From: SIG455 sp045646385 | Lineage (GTDB): Bacteria; Bacillota; Clostridia; UMGS1810 | NCBI GenBank assembly: GCA_045646385.1 | Contig: JAZRKQ010000017.1 | Coordinates: 44,202 to 108,201, forward strand | Reading direction: 5' to 3' | Length of the DNA: 64,000 bases | Shown here: positions 6,984 through 16,069 of the stretch, piece by piece | Layout of the letters: the number at the start of each line of letters is the position of its first letter | How positions within the stretch are numbered: the stretch's first letter is position 1 | The notes under the pieces: model-generated | Database searches by the model: none | Told to the model about the DNA's origin: nothing | The model's input: only the letters and a program-made list of their open reading frames with translations | Position numbers and translations under genes: made by a program

Positions 6984-8213
6984 ATGAGTGAGAAAAAAAT
7001 CAAAAAAATCGTATTGGCTTATTCGGGTGGTCTGGATACATCTATCATTATTCCGTGGCTGAAAGAAAACTATGATAATCCTGAAATTATTGCAGTTTCC
7101 GGTAACGTAGGTCAGGCAGACGAACTTGAAGGCTTGGAAGAAAAGGCTATTAAAACAGGCGCTTCTAAACTTTATGTAGAAGACCTTACAGAAGAATTTG
7201 TTGAAGAACTTATTATCCCAGCAGTTCAGGCAGGCGCTAAGTACGAGGAATACTTGCTCGGTACTGCTTTGGCTCGTCCTATTATTGGTAAAAGACTTGC
7301 CGAAATTGCTATCGCTGAGGGCGCTGACGCTGTCTGCCATGGATGCACAGGTAAAGGTAATGACCAGGTGCGTTTTGAAATGGCTATCAAGGCATTTGCT
7401 CCCGGTATGAAGATTATCGCTCCCTGGAGAGAGTGGGATATTAAATCTCGTGAAGAAGAAATTGAATATGCTGAGGCACACAATGTACCTCTTAAAATAA
7501 ATCGTGAAACAAACTATTCAAAAGATAAAAATATGTGGCATCTTTCTCACGAAGGTCTTGATCTTGAAGATGCAGGCAACGAACCTTTGTATGAAAAAGA
7601 GGGATTCCTCGAAATGGGTGTATCACCAATTCAGGCACCTGATGCTCCTACATATATCACATTGGAATTTGAAAAAGGCAAACCTGTAGCATATAACGGC
7701 GAAAAAATGAGTGCTAAAGAAATTATTTTAAAACTCAACGAAGTGGGCGGTGCTAACGGTATCGGTCTTTTAGATATTATCGAAAACCGTCTTGTTGGTA
7801 TGAAATGCCGTGGTGTATACGAAACTCCCGGTGGCGAAATTCTTTATTTTGCACATAACTACCTTGAAACCATGTGTCAGGATAAAGCCGTTATGCATAA
7901 AAAACAGGAACTTGCAATTACATTTGCTGACTTACTCTACAACGGTCAGTGGTACACACCTTTGCGTGAGGCTCTTTCTGCTTTTGTTGAAAAAACACAG
8001 GAGCACATCACAGGTAAAGTAAGACTCAAACTCTACAAAGGCAATATTATCAAAGCAGGTGTGTGGAGTGACTGGTCATTGTATTCAGAGGAAATTGCAA
8101 CATTTGGCGAAGACGAAGTTTATGACCAGAAAGACAGTGCCGGATTTATCAACCTCTGGGGACTGCCCGTAACTGTTCAGGCTCAGGTAAATGCAAAAAA
8201 CGCAAATAAGTAA
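6984..8213 (+). CDS. argG: Argininosuccinate synthase
   Basis: This enzyme joins citrulline and aspartate with ATP to give argininosuccinate, the penultimate arginine step. The 409-residue protein shows the N-type ATP pyrophosphatase P-loop Ala-Tyr-Ser-Gly-Gly-Leu-Asp-Thr-Ser at 12-20 and the Gly-Cys-Thr-Gly-Lys-Gly-Asn-Asp-Gln-Val-Arg segment near 120 that binds citrulline and aspartate. Length matches the family (about 400). Start: ATG 6984 lies 8 bp after GGAGG (6971-6975); the ATG at 6978 is too close and upstream in-frame codons lie in the promoter. First gene of argG-C-J-B-D-F. argH, which normally accompanies argG, is absent here and must be elsewhere. Probably repressed by ArgR. Confidence 0.96.
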   Translation: MSEKKIKKIVLAYSGGLDTSIIIPWLKENYDNPEIIAVSGNVGQADELEGLEEKAIKTGASKLYVEDLTEEFVEELIIPAVQAGAKYEEYLLGTALARPIIGKRLAEIAIAEGADAVCHGCTGKGNDQVRFEMAIKAFAPGMKIIAPWREWDIKSREEEIEYAEAHNVPLKINRETNYSKDKNMWHLSHEGLDLEDAGNEPLYEKEGFLEMGVSPIQAPDAPTYITLEFEKGKPVAYNGEKMSAKEIILKLNEVGGANGIGLLDIIENRLVGMKCRGVYETPGGEILYFAHNYLETMCQDKAVMHKKQELAITFADLLYNGQWYTPLREALSAFVEKTQEHITGKVRLKLYKGNIIKAGVWSDWSLYSEEIATFGEDEVYDQKDSAGFINLWGLPVTVQAQVNAKNANK

Positions 8214-8226
8214 TTTGGAGTAAATA

Positions 8227-9156
8227 ATGAAAAAGATTTTTATTGACGGTAAGGCCGGCACAACCGGTCTTAGAATATACGAGCGTCTTCAGGGAAGAGA
8301 TGATATTGAACTTTTAACTCTTTCTGAGCAGGACAGAAAAGACCCTGCCTGCCGCAAGGCTATGCTGAATGCCGCTGATGTAGCATTTCTATGCTTGCCC
8401 GATGATGCTGCCAGAGAGTCTGTGTCTATGATAGAAAATCCAAATACTGTTGTTATAGATACTTCTACGGCACACCGCACAAACCCTGATTGGACATATG
8501 GTTTTCCGGAACTTTTCTTAAACGGAGAACACTGCATTGCATCCTCCAAGCGAATTGCAGTGCCCGGTTGCCATGCCAGCGGATATATCGCGTTGGTGCA
8601 TCCTTTGGCGGCACATGGAGTGATAGATAAATCGGTTAATCTTGTTTGTCATTCCATTACCGGTTATAGCGGTGGCGGCAAAAAAATGATTGCCCAGTAT
8701 GAAGATGCTGAGCGTGATAGTCTTTTAAACGCTCCCCGTCAATATGCACTTGCTCAACAACATAAACATATTCCTGAAATGGTTGTATTAACAGGAATAA
8801 ACGCACCGATTTTTTGCCCTATAGTTGCTGATTTTTATAGTGGTATGGCTGTTACTGTAGGACTTTTTGCATCAGACATTAAAAACAGTGCTACGGTAGA
8901 GGATATCAAAAACATTTACCGTCAGCGTTATAATGATAAAATAGTTTCGTATGTTGAAACTGCTGATGAAGATGGTTTGTATTCTGCACTTGGATTGGGC
9001 GGAACAGACCGCATGGAAGTGTCTGTTTTTGGAAACGATGAAAGAATACTTTTAACTGCCCGATACGATAATCTTGGAAAAGGTGCTTCCGGTGCGGCGA
9101 TAGAGTGCCTTAATATTGTTTTAGGTGTCGATAAAACTATCGGTCTGGAACTTTAA
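8227..9156 (+). CDS. argC: N-acetyl-gamma-glutamyl-phosphate reductase, short type
   Basis: Third step of arginine synthesis: NADPH reduction of N-acetylglutamyl phosphate to the semialdehyde. The 309-residue protein is the short AGPR type: Gly-Lys-Ala-Gly-Thr-Thr-Gly nucleotide loop at 8-14 and the nucleophile Cys115 in Val-Pro-Gly-Cys-His-Ala-Ser-Gly, rather than the Gly-Cys-Tyr-Pro-Thr of longer forms. A Gly-Tyr-Ser-Gly-Gly-Gly-Lys-Lys segment near 150 is also typical. Start ATG 8227 is 13 bp after argG and has a TTGGAG ribosome site. A terminator-like hairpin separates it from argJ. Confidence 0.95.
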   Translation: MKKIFIDGKAGTTGLRIYERLQGRDDIELLTLSEQDRKDPACRKAMLNAADVAFLCLPDDAARESVSMIENPNTVVIDTSTAHRTNPDWTYGFPELFLNGEHCIASSKRIAVPGCHASGYIALVHPLAAHGVIDKSVNLVCHSITGYSGGGKKMIAQYEDAERDSLLNAPRQYALAQQHKHIPEMVVLTGINAPIFCPIVADFYSGMAVTVGLFASDIKNSATVEDIKNIYRQRYNDKIVSYVETADEDGLYSALGLGGTDRMEVSVFGNDERILLTARYDNLGKGASGAAIECLNIVLGVDKTIGLEL

Positions 9157-9169
9157 TAATCATTAAAAA

Positions 9170-9210
9170 TTCGGATTTCAGATTTTCTGAAATCCGAAGA
9201 TTTGTTTTTT
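9170..9210 (+). terminator. Terminator-like hairpin between argC and argJ
   Basis: A 13-bp perfect stem (9170-9182 with 9186-9198), 3-nt loop, and a T-rich tract with six consecutive T (9205-9210). No convincing promoter lies between it and argJ, so it probably attenuates or processes the arg transcript rather than ending it. Confidence 0.6.
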
Positions 9211-9248
9211 GCATTATAAGAAATTTTATAAACGGAGTGAATTTTATA

Positions 9249-10460
9249 ATGAAAATTATAGACGGCGGTGTATGCGCGGCAAAAGGTTTTACTGCTAACG
9301 GAGTGCATTGCGGAATAAGAAAAAATAAAGAAAAACGTGACCTTTCGCTTATTTTCAGCGAGGTTAAGGCAAACGCCGCAGCGGTATACACTACAAATCT
9401 TGTTAAAGGAGCACCGCTTCTCGTTACAAAAAAACACCTCGCCGACGGAATGGCTCAGGCGGTTATATGCAATAGCGGAAATGCCAATACATGCAATGCA
9501 AACGGAATTGAAATTGCCGAACAGATGAGCAATATTACAGCAAAGCAACTTGGAATATCGCCTGAAGATATTGTTGTGGCATCTACCGGCGTTATTGGCC
9601 AGCCTTTAGAGATTGAGCCAATAGCAAACGGCATTAAACCTTTGGCAGACGGACTTGGCAATTTCAGCGATTATGCTGCCGAGGGTATTATGACAACTGA
9701 TACTGTAAAAAAAGATGTAGCCGTAAGTTTTGAAATCGGCGGAGTTGAGTGCAGGATCGGCGGTATTGCCAAAGGCTCGGGTATGATTCATCCTAATATG
9801 GCAACAATGCTTGTGTTTATTACAACTGACTGTGCCATTAGCAGCGAAATGCTTCAAAAGGCACTTTCAACAGATATAAAAAACACCTTTAATATGGTAA
9901 GTGTTGATGGCGATACTTCTACAAACGATATGGTAACAGTTCTGGCAAACGGTATTGCTGGCAATAAAGAAATTTCCTGCGATGGCGAAGATTTTGATGT
10001 GTTTATGCAGGCTCTTAATACTGTTACTGTATACCTTTGTAAGGCGATTGCCGGTGATGGCGAAGGCGCAACAAAAATGCTTGAATGTACCGTTGACGGT
10101 GCTAAAGATGAACAGACCGCCAAAACAGTTGCAAAAGCAGTTATATGCTCATCACTTACAAAAGCGGCAATGTTTGGTGCAGATGCCAACTGGGGCAGAG
10201 TGTTGTGCTCAATAGGATACAGCGGTGCAGATGTTGACGTTAATAAAGTTGATGTATCGTTTATATCTGCAAAGGGTGAAATCCTTGTTTGCAAAAACGG
10301 TGCAGGCGTAGATTTTTCAGAAGATATTGCAAAAGAAATTTTGCTTGAACGTGATATAACCATCAGTATAAACCTTAATTCCGGTGATGCTGAAGCCGTT
10401 GCGTGGGGGTGCGACCTTACGTATGATTATGTTAAGATTAACGGTGATTACCGTACCTGA
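9249..10460 (+). CDS. argJ: Bifunctional glutamate N-acetyltransferase / ornithine acetyltransferase
   Basis: ArgJ transfers acetyl from N-acetylornithine to glutamate, making the arginine pathway cyclic; the bifunctional type also uses acetyl-CoA. 403 residues. The self-cleavage site is clear: Lys-Gly-Ser-Gly-Met-Ile then Met-Ala-Thr-Met-Leu, with Thr186 as the new N-terminal nucleophile of the beta chain. Asp-Gly-Asp-Thr-Ser-Thr-Asn-Asp and the late Ala-Asn-Trp-Gly-Arg segment match the family. Start: ATG 9249 with GGAG at 9234-9237; the in-frame GTG at 9237 overlaps that ribosome site and is unlikely. The absence of argE and argA nearby agrees with a cyclic route. Confidence 0.95.
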   Translation: MKIIDGGVCAAKGFTANGVHCGIRKNKEKRDLSLIFSEVKANAAAVYTTNLVKGAPLLVTKKHLADGMAQAVICNSGNANTCNANGIEIAEQMSNITAKQLGISPEDIVVASTGVIGQPLEIEPIANGIKPLADGLGNFSDYAAEGIMTTDTVKKDVAVSFEIGGVECRIGGIAKGSGMIHPNMATMLVFITTDCAISSEMLQKALSTDIKNTFNMVSVDGDTSTNDMVTVLANGIAGNKEISCDGEDFDVFMQALNTVTVYLCKAIAGDGEGATKMLECTVDGAKDEQTAKTVAKAVICSSLTKAAMFGADANWGRVLCSIGYSGADVDVNKVDVSFISAKGEILVCKNGAGVDFSEDIAKEILLERDITISINLNSGDAEAVAWGCDLTYDYVKINGDYRT

Positions 10461-10475
10461 TAGGGGGATGATAAA

Positions 10476-11342
10476 ATGAAAATATCAAATGCAGACCGTG
10501 CACAGATTCTGGTAAGTGCACTTCCGTATATTCAGGAATATAACGGCAAAATAGTTGTTATCAAATACGGCGGTAACGCTATGATAAACGAAACACTTAA
10601 AAACTCTGTTGTACGTGATATCGTTCTTTTACGTCTTATAGGTGTTAAAGTTGTGCTTGTTCACGGCGGTGGCCCTGAAATCACCGATATGCTTGCAAGA
10701 GTAGGCAAAGAAACTCAGTTTATCAACGGGTTGCGTGTTACTGATAAAGAAACTATAGAAGTTACACAGATGGTGCTTGCAGGAAAAATTAATAAAAGCC
10801 TTGTTAACCTTATCGAATGTTGCGGCGGTAAATCTATCGGCTTGTCGGGTATTGACGGACATATGATACACGCAGAAGTCAAAGACGAAAAACTTGGCTA
10901 TGTAGGTAAAATTACTGAGATTAATCCTCAACCTATTTTAGATGTGCTTGAAAAAGATTATATTCCTGTTGTTTCTACTATTGGGTGCGATGAAAACGGT
11001 AATGTATATAATATAAATGCCGACACTGCTGCTGCAAAAATTGCAGGTGCGTTAAAAGCGGAAAGCCTTATATCATTAACGGATATCAGCGGTATTTTGA
11101 TGGATAAAGACGACCCCGACACACTTATACCGCATATAACCGTTAAAGGTACAGAGGAACTTATCGCTAAGGGTGTTATATCCGATGGTATGATTCCCAA
11201 AGTAGAGTGCTGCACAGATGCCATTAAAGATGGTGTTAAAAAAGTGTTTATTATCGACGGACGAATTCCTCATTCAATTCTTATAGAAACATTGACTGAT
11301 GAAGGTATCGGTACTATGTTTGAGGGGGATAACGATGACTGA
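10476..11342 (+). CDS. argB: N-acetylglutamate kinase
   Basis: Second step of arginine synthesis, phosphorylating N-acetylglutamate. 288 residues of the amino-acid-kinase fold: Lys-Tyr-Gly-Gly-Asn-Ala-Met near 30-36, His-Gly-Gly-Gly-Pro-Glu-Ile near 64-70, and Asn-Ala-Asp-Thr-Ala-Ala near 183 for nucleotide binding. Long-form kinases of cyclic pathways are often feedback inhibited by arginine through an N-terminal helix; the N-terminal residues Ala-Gln-Ile-Leu-Val-Ser-Ala-Leu-Pro-Tyr-Ile fit that helix, so arginine control is likely (inference). ATG follows GGGGG. It overlaps argD by 8 bp, pointing to translational coupling. Confidence 0.95.
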   Translation: MKISNADRAQILVSALPYIQEYNGKIVVIKYGGNAMINETLKNSVVRDIVLLRLIGVKVVLVHGGGPEITDMLARVGKETQFINGLRVTDKETIEVTQMVLAGKINKSLVNLIECCGGKSIGLSGIDGHMIHAEVKDEKLGYVGKITEINPQPILDVLEKDYIPVVSTIGCDENGNVYNINADTAAAKIAGALKAESLISLTDISGILMDKDDPDTLIPHITVKGTEELIAKGVISDGMIPKVECCTDAIKDGVKKVFIIDGRIPHSILIETLTDEGIGTMFEGDNDD

Positions 11343-12495
11343 TGTAATTGCATTGGATAAAGAGTATGTGTCGGGTTCGTATGCGCGCTTTCCTATAAAT
11401 ATAGTTGGCGGAAAAGGTAGCGAACTTATTGACAGTACAGGCAAAAAATACATAGACCTTGGCAGCGGTATTGCCGTAAATACTTTTGGCATTGCAGATG
11501 ATGAATGGTCTGCCGCTGTTAAATCACAGATTGATGCCTTTCAGCATACATCTAACCTTTACTATACAGAGCCTTGCGCATTGCTTGCAAAGAAATTATG
11601 CGAAAAAACGGGTATGAAGAAAGTGTTTTTTTCAAACTCAGGTGCAGAGGCTAACGAAACTGCCATAAAAGCGGCAAGGAAATATGCCGCTGATAAAAAA
11701 GGCAAGGACGTATATAAAATAATAACGCTTAAAAACAGTTTTCACGGCAGAACACACACCACGCTGGCGGCTACAGGACAGGAAGCGTTTCACGAGCATT
11801 TTCTTCCGCTTACTGACGGATTTGTACATATAGAACCGACTGTGGAAGAACTTATAAATACTGTTGACGATAAAACCGCCGGAATTATGTTTGAGGTTGT
11901 TCGCGGTGAGGGCGGAGTACTTCCGCTTGAAAAAGATTTTGTAGACGCAATGGTTAAGATTGCTGAGGAAAAAGACATTATTTTAATTGCAGATGAAGTT
12001 CAGGTCGGCAACGGAAGAAGCGGTATGCTTTATGGTTATATGAACTACGGCTTTACTCCTGATGTAGTTACAACTGCAAAGGGCCTTGGTGGTGGATTGC
12101 CTATAGGTGCTACAATGCTTGGCGAAAAAGTTGAAAATATATTTACTCCCGGTTTGAACGGCTCTACATTCGGCGGAAACCCTGTTTGCTGTGCAGGTGC
12201 AGTTAATATAATTGACCGTCTTGATGATAACCTTTTAGCGGAGGTAAAGGAAAAATCGGAATATATATTTAACACTTTAAATGGCGCCAATGGCATAGAA
12301 AGTGTTACGGGACTCGGCCTTATGATAGGCATTAAAACCGTAAAACCTGCAAAAGACGTTGTGGCAGAGTGTATCAACCGAGGTGTACTGCCTCTTACTG
12401 CAAAAGATAAAGTAAGGCTTTTGCCGGCACTTAATATTCCGTTTGATATGCTTAAAGAAGCCATAGAAATCTTAAAAGATGTGTGCGCAGACTGA
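11335..12495 (+). CDS. argD: Acetylornithine aminotransferase
   Basis: PLP enzyme converting N-acetylglutamate semialdehyde and glutamate to N-acetylornithine and 2-oxoglutarate. 386 residues, class III aminotransferase. Lys249 in Thr-Ala-Lys-Gly-Leu-Gly-Gly-Gly-Leu-Pro forms the Schiff base; Asp-Glu-Val-Gln (about 222) holds the pyridine nitrogen; Ser-Gly-Ala-Glu-Ala-Asn-Glu near 101 binds phosphate. Start: ATG 11335 lies within the end of argB, behind GGGGG at 11323-11327; an in-frame upstream ATG at 11299 has no ribosome site and would add 12 residues that look unlike the family. Confidence 0.95.
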   Translation: MTDVIALDKEYVSGSYARFPINIVGGKGSELIDSTGKKYIDLGSGIAVNTFGIADDEWSAAVKSQIDAFQHTSNLYYTEPCALLAKKLCEKTGMKKVFFSNSGAEANETAIKAARKYAADKKGKDVYKIITLKNSFHGRTHTTLAATGQEAFHEHFLPLTDGFVHIEPTVEELINTVDDKTAGIMFEVVRGEGGVLPLEKDFVDAMVKIAEEKDIILIADEVQVGNGRSGMLYGYMNYGFTPDVVTTAKGLGGGLPIGATMLGEKVENIFTPGLNGSTFGGNPVCCAGAVNIIDRLDDNLLAEVKEKSEYIFNTLNGANGIESVTGLGLMIGIKTVKPAKDVVAECINRGVLPLTAKDKVRLLPALNIPFDMLKEAIEILKDVCAD

Positions 12496-12515
12496 ATTTA
12501 TAAGGAGAAACGGTT

Positions 12516-13502
12516 ATGAACTTAAAAGGAAGAGATTTTTTAAAACTTCTTGATTTTGCAAGTGAAGAAATAAGCGGCTTAATCGACTTTGCCGCCGAAC
12601 TTAAAGCAAAGAAAAAAGCAGGTATACCTCACCGTCTTTGTGAGGGTAAAAATATAGCGCTTATATTTGAAAAAACCAGCACCCGTACACGTTGCAGTTT
12701 TGAGGTTGCAGCATACGATTTGGGTATGAATGCAACATTTTTAGACCCGTCAGCATCACAGATAGGCAAAAAGGAAAGCATTGCAGATACTGCACGTGTT
12801 TTGGCATCTATGTACGATGGTATAGAATATCGCGGGTTTGCTCAGGAAATAGTGGAAGAACTTGCAAAATATTCTAAAGTGCCCGTTTGGAACGGACTTA
12901 CAAACGAATTTCATCCAACGCAGATTATAGCAGACCTTTTAACCATTAAAGAGAGGTTTGGATATTTAAAAGGCATCAACTTTGTATATATGGGCGATGC
13001 CAGATACAATATGGGAAATTCACTTATGGTTGGTTGTGCTAAGATGGGACTTAACTTTACCGCTTGCTGTCCGTCTAAGTATTTTCCGGATAAAGCACTT
13101 ATTGAAGAATGTGAAAAAATCGCTGCTGAAACCGGCTCTGTTTTAAGATTTGAGGAAGACACTGCCAAAGCAGTTGCAGGCGCAGATGTAATCTATACAG
13201 ATGTTTGGGTTTCAATGGGCGAGCCTGTAGAGGTCTGGGCAGAAAGAATTGCAGAACTTTCACCGTATCAGGTAAATGCAGAACTTATGAGCAAAACTGG
13301 TAATGATACTACTGTGTTTATGCATTGTCTGCCAGCATTTCACGACCTTAAAACCCATGTAGGCAAAGAAATGGGCGAGAAATTCAATATGACTGCTATG
13401 GAAGTTACAGATGATGTGTTTGAAAGTGATGCTTCAATAGTGTTTGAAGAAGCAGAAAACAGAATGCACGCAATTAAGGCAATAATCGCTGCTACGATAT
13501 AA
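12516..13502 (+). CDS. argF: Ornithine carbamoyltransferase
   Basis: Makes citrulline from ornithine and carbamoyl phosphate. 328 residues. Carbamoyl phosphate loop Ser-Thr-Arg-Thr-Arg at 55-59; ornithine-binding His-Cys-Leu-Pro near 270-273 and a Ser-Met-Gly-Glu segment near 230. Asp-Val-Trp-Val-Ser-Met-Gly is the SMG loop of ornithine rather than aspartate transcarbamylases. Anabolic use is inferred from the operon. No carAB lies in the window. It has an AAGGAG site, follows argD by 20 bp and ends the operon at a strong terminator. Confidence 0.96.
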   Translation: MNLKGRDFLKLLDFASEEISGLIDFAAELKAKKKAGIPHRLCEGKNIALIFEKTSTRTRCSFEVAAYDLGMNATFLDPSASQIGKKESIADTARVLASMYDGIEYRGFAQEIVEELAKYSKVPVWNGLTNEFHPTQIIADLLTIKERFGYLKGINFVYMGDARYNMGNSLMVGCAKMGLNFTACCPSKYFPDKALIEECEKIAAETGSVLRFEEDTAKAVAGADVIYTDVWVSMGEPVEVWAERIAELSPYQVNAELMSKTGNDTTVFMHCLPAFHDLKTHVGKEMGEKFNMTAMEVTDDVFESDASIVFEEAENRMHAIKAIIAATI

Positions 13503-13511
13503 AACTGCTAT

Positions 13512-13547
13512 AGGGGATGTAATTATAAGATTACATCCCCTTTTTTT
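13512..13547 (+). terminator. Terminator of the arg operon
   Basis: A perfect 12-bp stem (13512-13523 with 13530-13541) with four consecutive G-C pairs at the base and a T7 run (13541-13547). Confidence 0.9.
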
Positions 13548-13580
13548 GGAAGAAAAAATTAATAATTTATCATTTTGCCA

Positions 13581-13609
13581 TTGACAAAAATACAAAAAAA
13601 GTGTACAAT
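13581..13609 (+). promoter_or_regulatory. Promoter of rny
   Basis: TTGACA (13581-13586), 17-bp spacer, TACAAT (13604-13609). The AGGAGG at 13668-13673 and TTG start at 13684 follow after a short leader. Confidence 0.75.
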
Positions 13610-13683
13610 ATATGGTGTGTTTTGGCTATTATGACAATATCGATAAATGTGAAAAATTACTAAGAAAAGGAGGTTAGAGAAAT

Positions 13684-15216
13684 TTGGGAACAACCGGTAT
13701 AATCATAATAATGAGTGCTGTTGCAATCGTTTTGGGTATTGTCGGCGTTATAGTCGGCATCAATTACAGAAAAAAGATTGCAGAGGCTGAAATAGGCAGC
13801 GCTGAAGAAGAGGCAAAAAGAATTGTTGCCGAGGCAGTAAAGCGTTCCGAAAGCAAGCGTAAAGAAGCACTTTTAGAAGCAAAAGAAGAAATTCATAAAA
13901 ACAGAGCAGAGTTTGAAAACGAAATTAAAGAGAGAAGAGGAGAAATTTCCCGTCAGGAAAGACGTATCCAGCAAAAAGAAGATTCTCTCGATAAGAAAGA
14001 CGAAAAACTCAATCAGAAAATCAAAGAGATTGATAAACTGAAGGAAGAAACAGATAAAATGAAAGCCGACCAGATGAAAATTCTGGAAAGGATTTCTTCC
14101 ATGAGTGTAGAGGAAGCGAAGGATTATTTACTTAAAAGCGTAGAATCTGAAATTCGTCACGAAACCGCCAAAATGGTGGAAGAAATAGAAATGCGCGCTA
14201 AGGACGAGGCTGATAAAAAAGCAAGAAACATTATCAGCAACGCTATCCAGAGATGCGCAGCAGACCATGTGGCTGAGGCTACTGTGTCTGTAGTGGCATT
14301 GCCCAGCGATGATATGAAAGGCAGAATCATCGGCCGTGAGGGCAGAAACATCAGAACACTTGAAACTTTAACGGGTATCGACCTTATTATAGACGATACA
14401 CCTGAGGCAGTTGTTCTGTCGGGCTTTGACCCGATTCGCAGAGAGGTTGCACGTCTGGCACTTGAAAAACTTATTTCAGACGGCAGAATCCACCCTGCAA
14501 GAATTGAAGAAACAGTTGAAAAGGCACGTAAAGAAGTTGACGCCATTGTTAAGCAGGAGGGCGAACACGCTACTTTTGAAACTGGTGTTCACGGTCTGCA
14601 CCCCGAACTTATTAAACTTTTGGGCAGACTCAGATACCGTACAAGTTATGGTCAGAATGTGCTTAAACACTCTACCGAGGTTGCTCATGTAGCAGGTATA
14701 ATGGCTGCAGAACTCGGCGTGGATATTAAAATTGCCAAACGTGCAGGTCTTTTGCACGATATTGGTAAGGCTATCGACCATGAGGTTGAGGGTTCACACG
14801 TTGACATCGGTGTGGATATTGCTAAAAAATATCACGAGTCTAACGAGGTTATCCATGCAATTGCAGCGCATCATGGCGATGTAGAAGCAACATCGGTTAT
14901 TGCTTGTATCGTTCAGGCCGCAGATGCTATATCTGCTGCACGTCCCGGTGCAAGAAGAGAGAATATTGAAAGTTATATCAAACGTCTTGAAAAACTTGAA
15001 GAAATTGCTAACAGTTACAATGGTGTTGAAAAATCTTATGCAGTTCAGGCCGGCCGTGAAATAAGAATCATGGTTAAACCTGAAGTTATTAACGACAACG
15101 ACATGGTACTTGTAGCAAGAGATATTGTTAAACAGATTGAACGTGAAATGGAATATCCCGGACAGATTAAAGTTAATGTGATCAGGGAAACACGTTCTGT
15201 AGAATATGCTAAATAA
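13684..15216 (+). CDS. rny: Ribonuclease Y
   Basis: Membrane-anchored endoribonuclease that starts bulk mRNA turnover in Firmicutes. 510 residues in canonical order: one membrane segment at about 5-24, a long charged coiled coil at about 30-195, a KH RNA-binding domain at about 205-270 (Gly-Arg-Glu-Gly-Arg-Asn loop) and an HD hydrolase domain at about 325-420 with Leu-Leu-His-Asp-Ile-Gly-Lys and the metal His/Asp residues. Start TTG at 13684 lies 10 bp after a perfect AGGAGG; no ATG gives the membrane segment. It is followed by ymdB, as in Bacillus. Confidence 0.97.
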   Translation: MGTTGIIIIMSAVAIVLGIVGVIVGINYRKKIAEAEIGSAEEEAKRIVAEAVKRSESKRKEALLEAKEEIHKNRAEFENEIKERRGEISRQERRIQQKEDSLDKKDEKLNQKIKEIDKLKEETDKMKADQMKILERISSMSVEEAKDYLLKSVESEIRHETAKMVEEIEMRAKDEADKKARNIISNAIQRCAADHVAEATVSVVALPSDDMKGRIIGREGRNIRTLETLTGIDLIIDDTPEAVVLSGFDPIRREVARLALEKLISDGRIHPARIEETVEKARKEVDAIVKQEGEHATFETGVHGLHPELIKLLGRLRYRTSYGQNVLKHSTEVAHVAGIMAAELGVDIKIAKRAGLLHDIGKAIDHEVEGSHVDIGVDIAKKYHESNEVIHAIAAHHGDVEATSVIACIVQAADAISAARPGARRENIESYIKRLEKLEEIANSYNGVEKSYAVQAGREIRIMVKPEVINDNDMVLVARDIVKQIEREMEYPGQIKVNVIRETRSVEYAK

Positions 15217-15239
15217 AAAAACACATAATATGAGCGAGT

Positions 15240-15268
15240 AGAGAGTGACTTTATTGTCACTCTCTTTT
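15240..15268 (+). terminator. Hairpin between rny and ymdB
   Basis: A 10-bp stem (15240-15249 with 15256-15265), 6-nt loop and a short T4 tract. No promoter is evident before ymdB, so read-through is likely and the hairpin may mainly lower downstream expression. Confidence 0.65.
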
Positions 15269-15293
15269 GCACCATTACAGAAAGGTTTTTACT

Positions 15294-16061
15294 ATGAAAA
15301 TACTTGCGGTTGGAGATGTTACAGGAGATTGCGGATTAGACTTTTTAAGTGCTAATTTGCGCTACCTGATAGATGATGAGAATATAGATTTTTGTATTGT
15401 AAACGGCGAAAATTCTGCTGTGCGCAATGGCATTACTCCGCACGAATATGATGTTATAACAGATTGCGGGGCAAATGTTATTACACTTGGAAATCATGCG
15501 TTTGACCGTAAGGAAGTTAAAAATATACTCAATAATAGCGATATTATACGTCCTGCAAACTATCCGTCTGCTCCAGGAAAAGGCAGTACGGTTATAAGTG
15601 TGGGTAATAAAAAGATTGGTATTATAAATTTGGTGGGCAGAATAAATCTGCTTAATGTGGATTGTCCGTTTAAAGCGGCCGACAGAGAAATCGAAAAATT
15701 GAAAGACCAATGCGATATGATTTTTGTGGATTTTCACGCAGAAGTCACCAGCGAAAAACTTGCTATGGGGTTTTATTTAGACGGCAAAGTAACCGGCGTT
15801 TTTGGCACTCATACACATGTGCAAACTGCAGATGAACGAATACTGCCGCACGGAACAGGGTATATAAGTGACGTTGGTATGACAGGCGTTATTAATTCTG
15901 TTTTGGGCGTGGATAAAGATATTATTATAGAGCGTTTAACTACTATGATGCCGGCCAAATTTCAGCCTGCATTCGGTAAATCAATGCTCTGCGGAGCAAT
16001 TTTTGAAACTGATGATAATACTGACAAATGCATAAGTGTCAGACGAGTTCATATAGAGTAG
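15294..16061 (+). CDS. ymdB: YmdB-family metallophosphoesterase
   Basis: A 255-residue dimetal phosphoesterase. In Bacillus subtilis YmdB hydrolyses 2',3'-cyclic nucleotides and controls biofilm and motility genes. Metal-binding motifs in order: Gly-Asp-Val near 7-9, Asn-Gly-Glu-Asn near 38-41, Gly-Asn-His-Ala-Phe-Asp near 66-71, Asp-Phe-His-Ala-Glu near 145 and Gly-Thr-His-Thr-His-Val near 170. Length matches the family (about 264). The ATG at 15294 has an AAAGG site; an in-frame ATG at 15267 lies in the terminator tail and is rejected. The pairing with rny is conserved in Firmicutes, suggesting joint work in RNA turnover. Confidence 0.92.
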   Translation: MKILAVGDVTGDCGLDFLSANLRYLIDDENIDFCIVNGENSAVRNGITPHEYDVITDCGANVITLGNHAFDRKEVKNILNNSDIIRPANYPSAPGKGSTVISVGNKKIGIINLVGRINLLNVDCPFKAADREIEKLKDQCDMIFVDFHAEVTSEKLAMGFYLDGKVTGVFGTHTHVQTADERILPHGTGYISDVGMTGVINSVLGVDKDIIIERLTTMMPAKFQPAFGKSMLCGAIFETDDNTDKCISVRRVHIE

Positions 16062-16069
16062 GGGTATTT

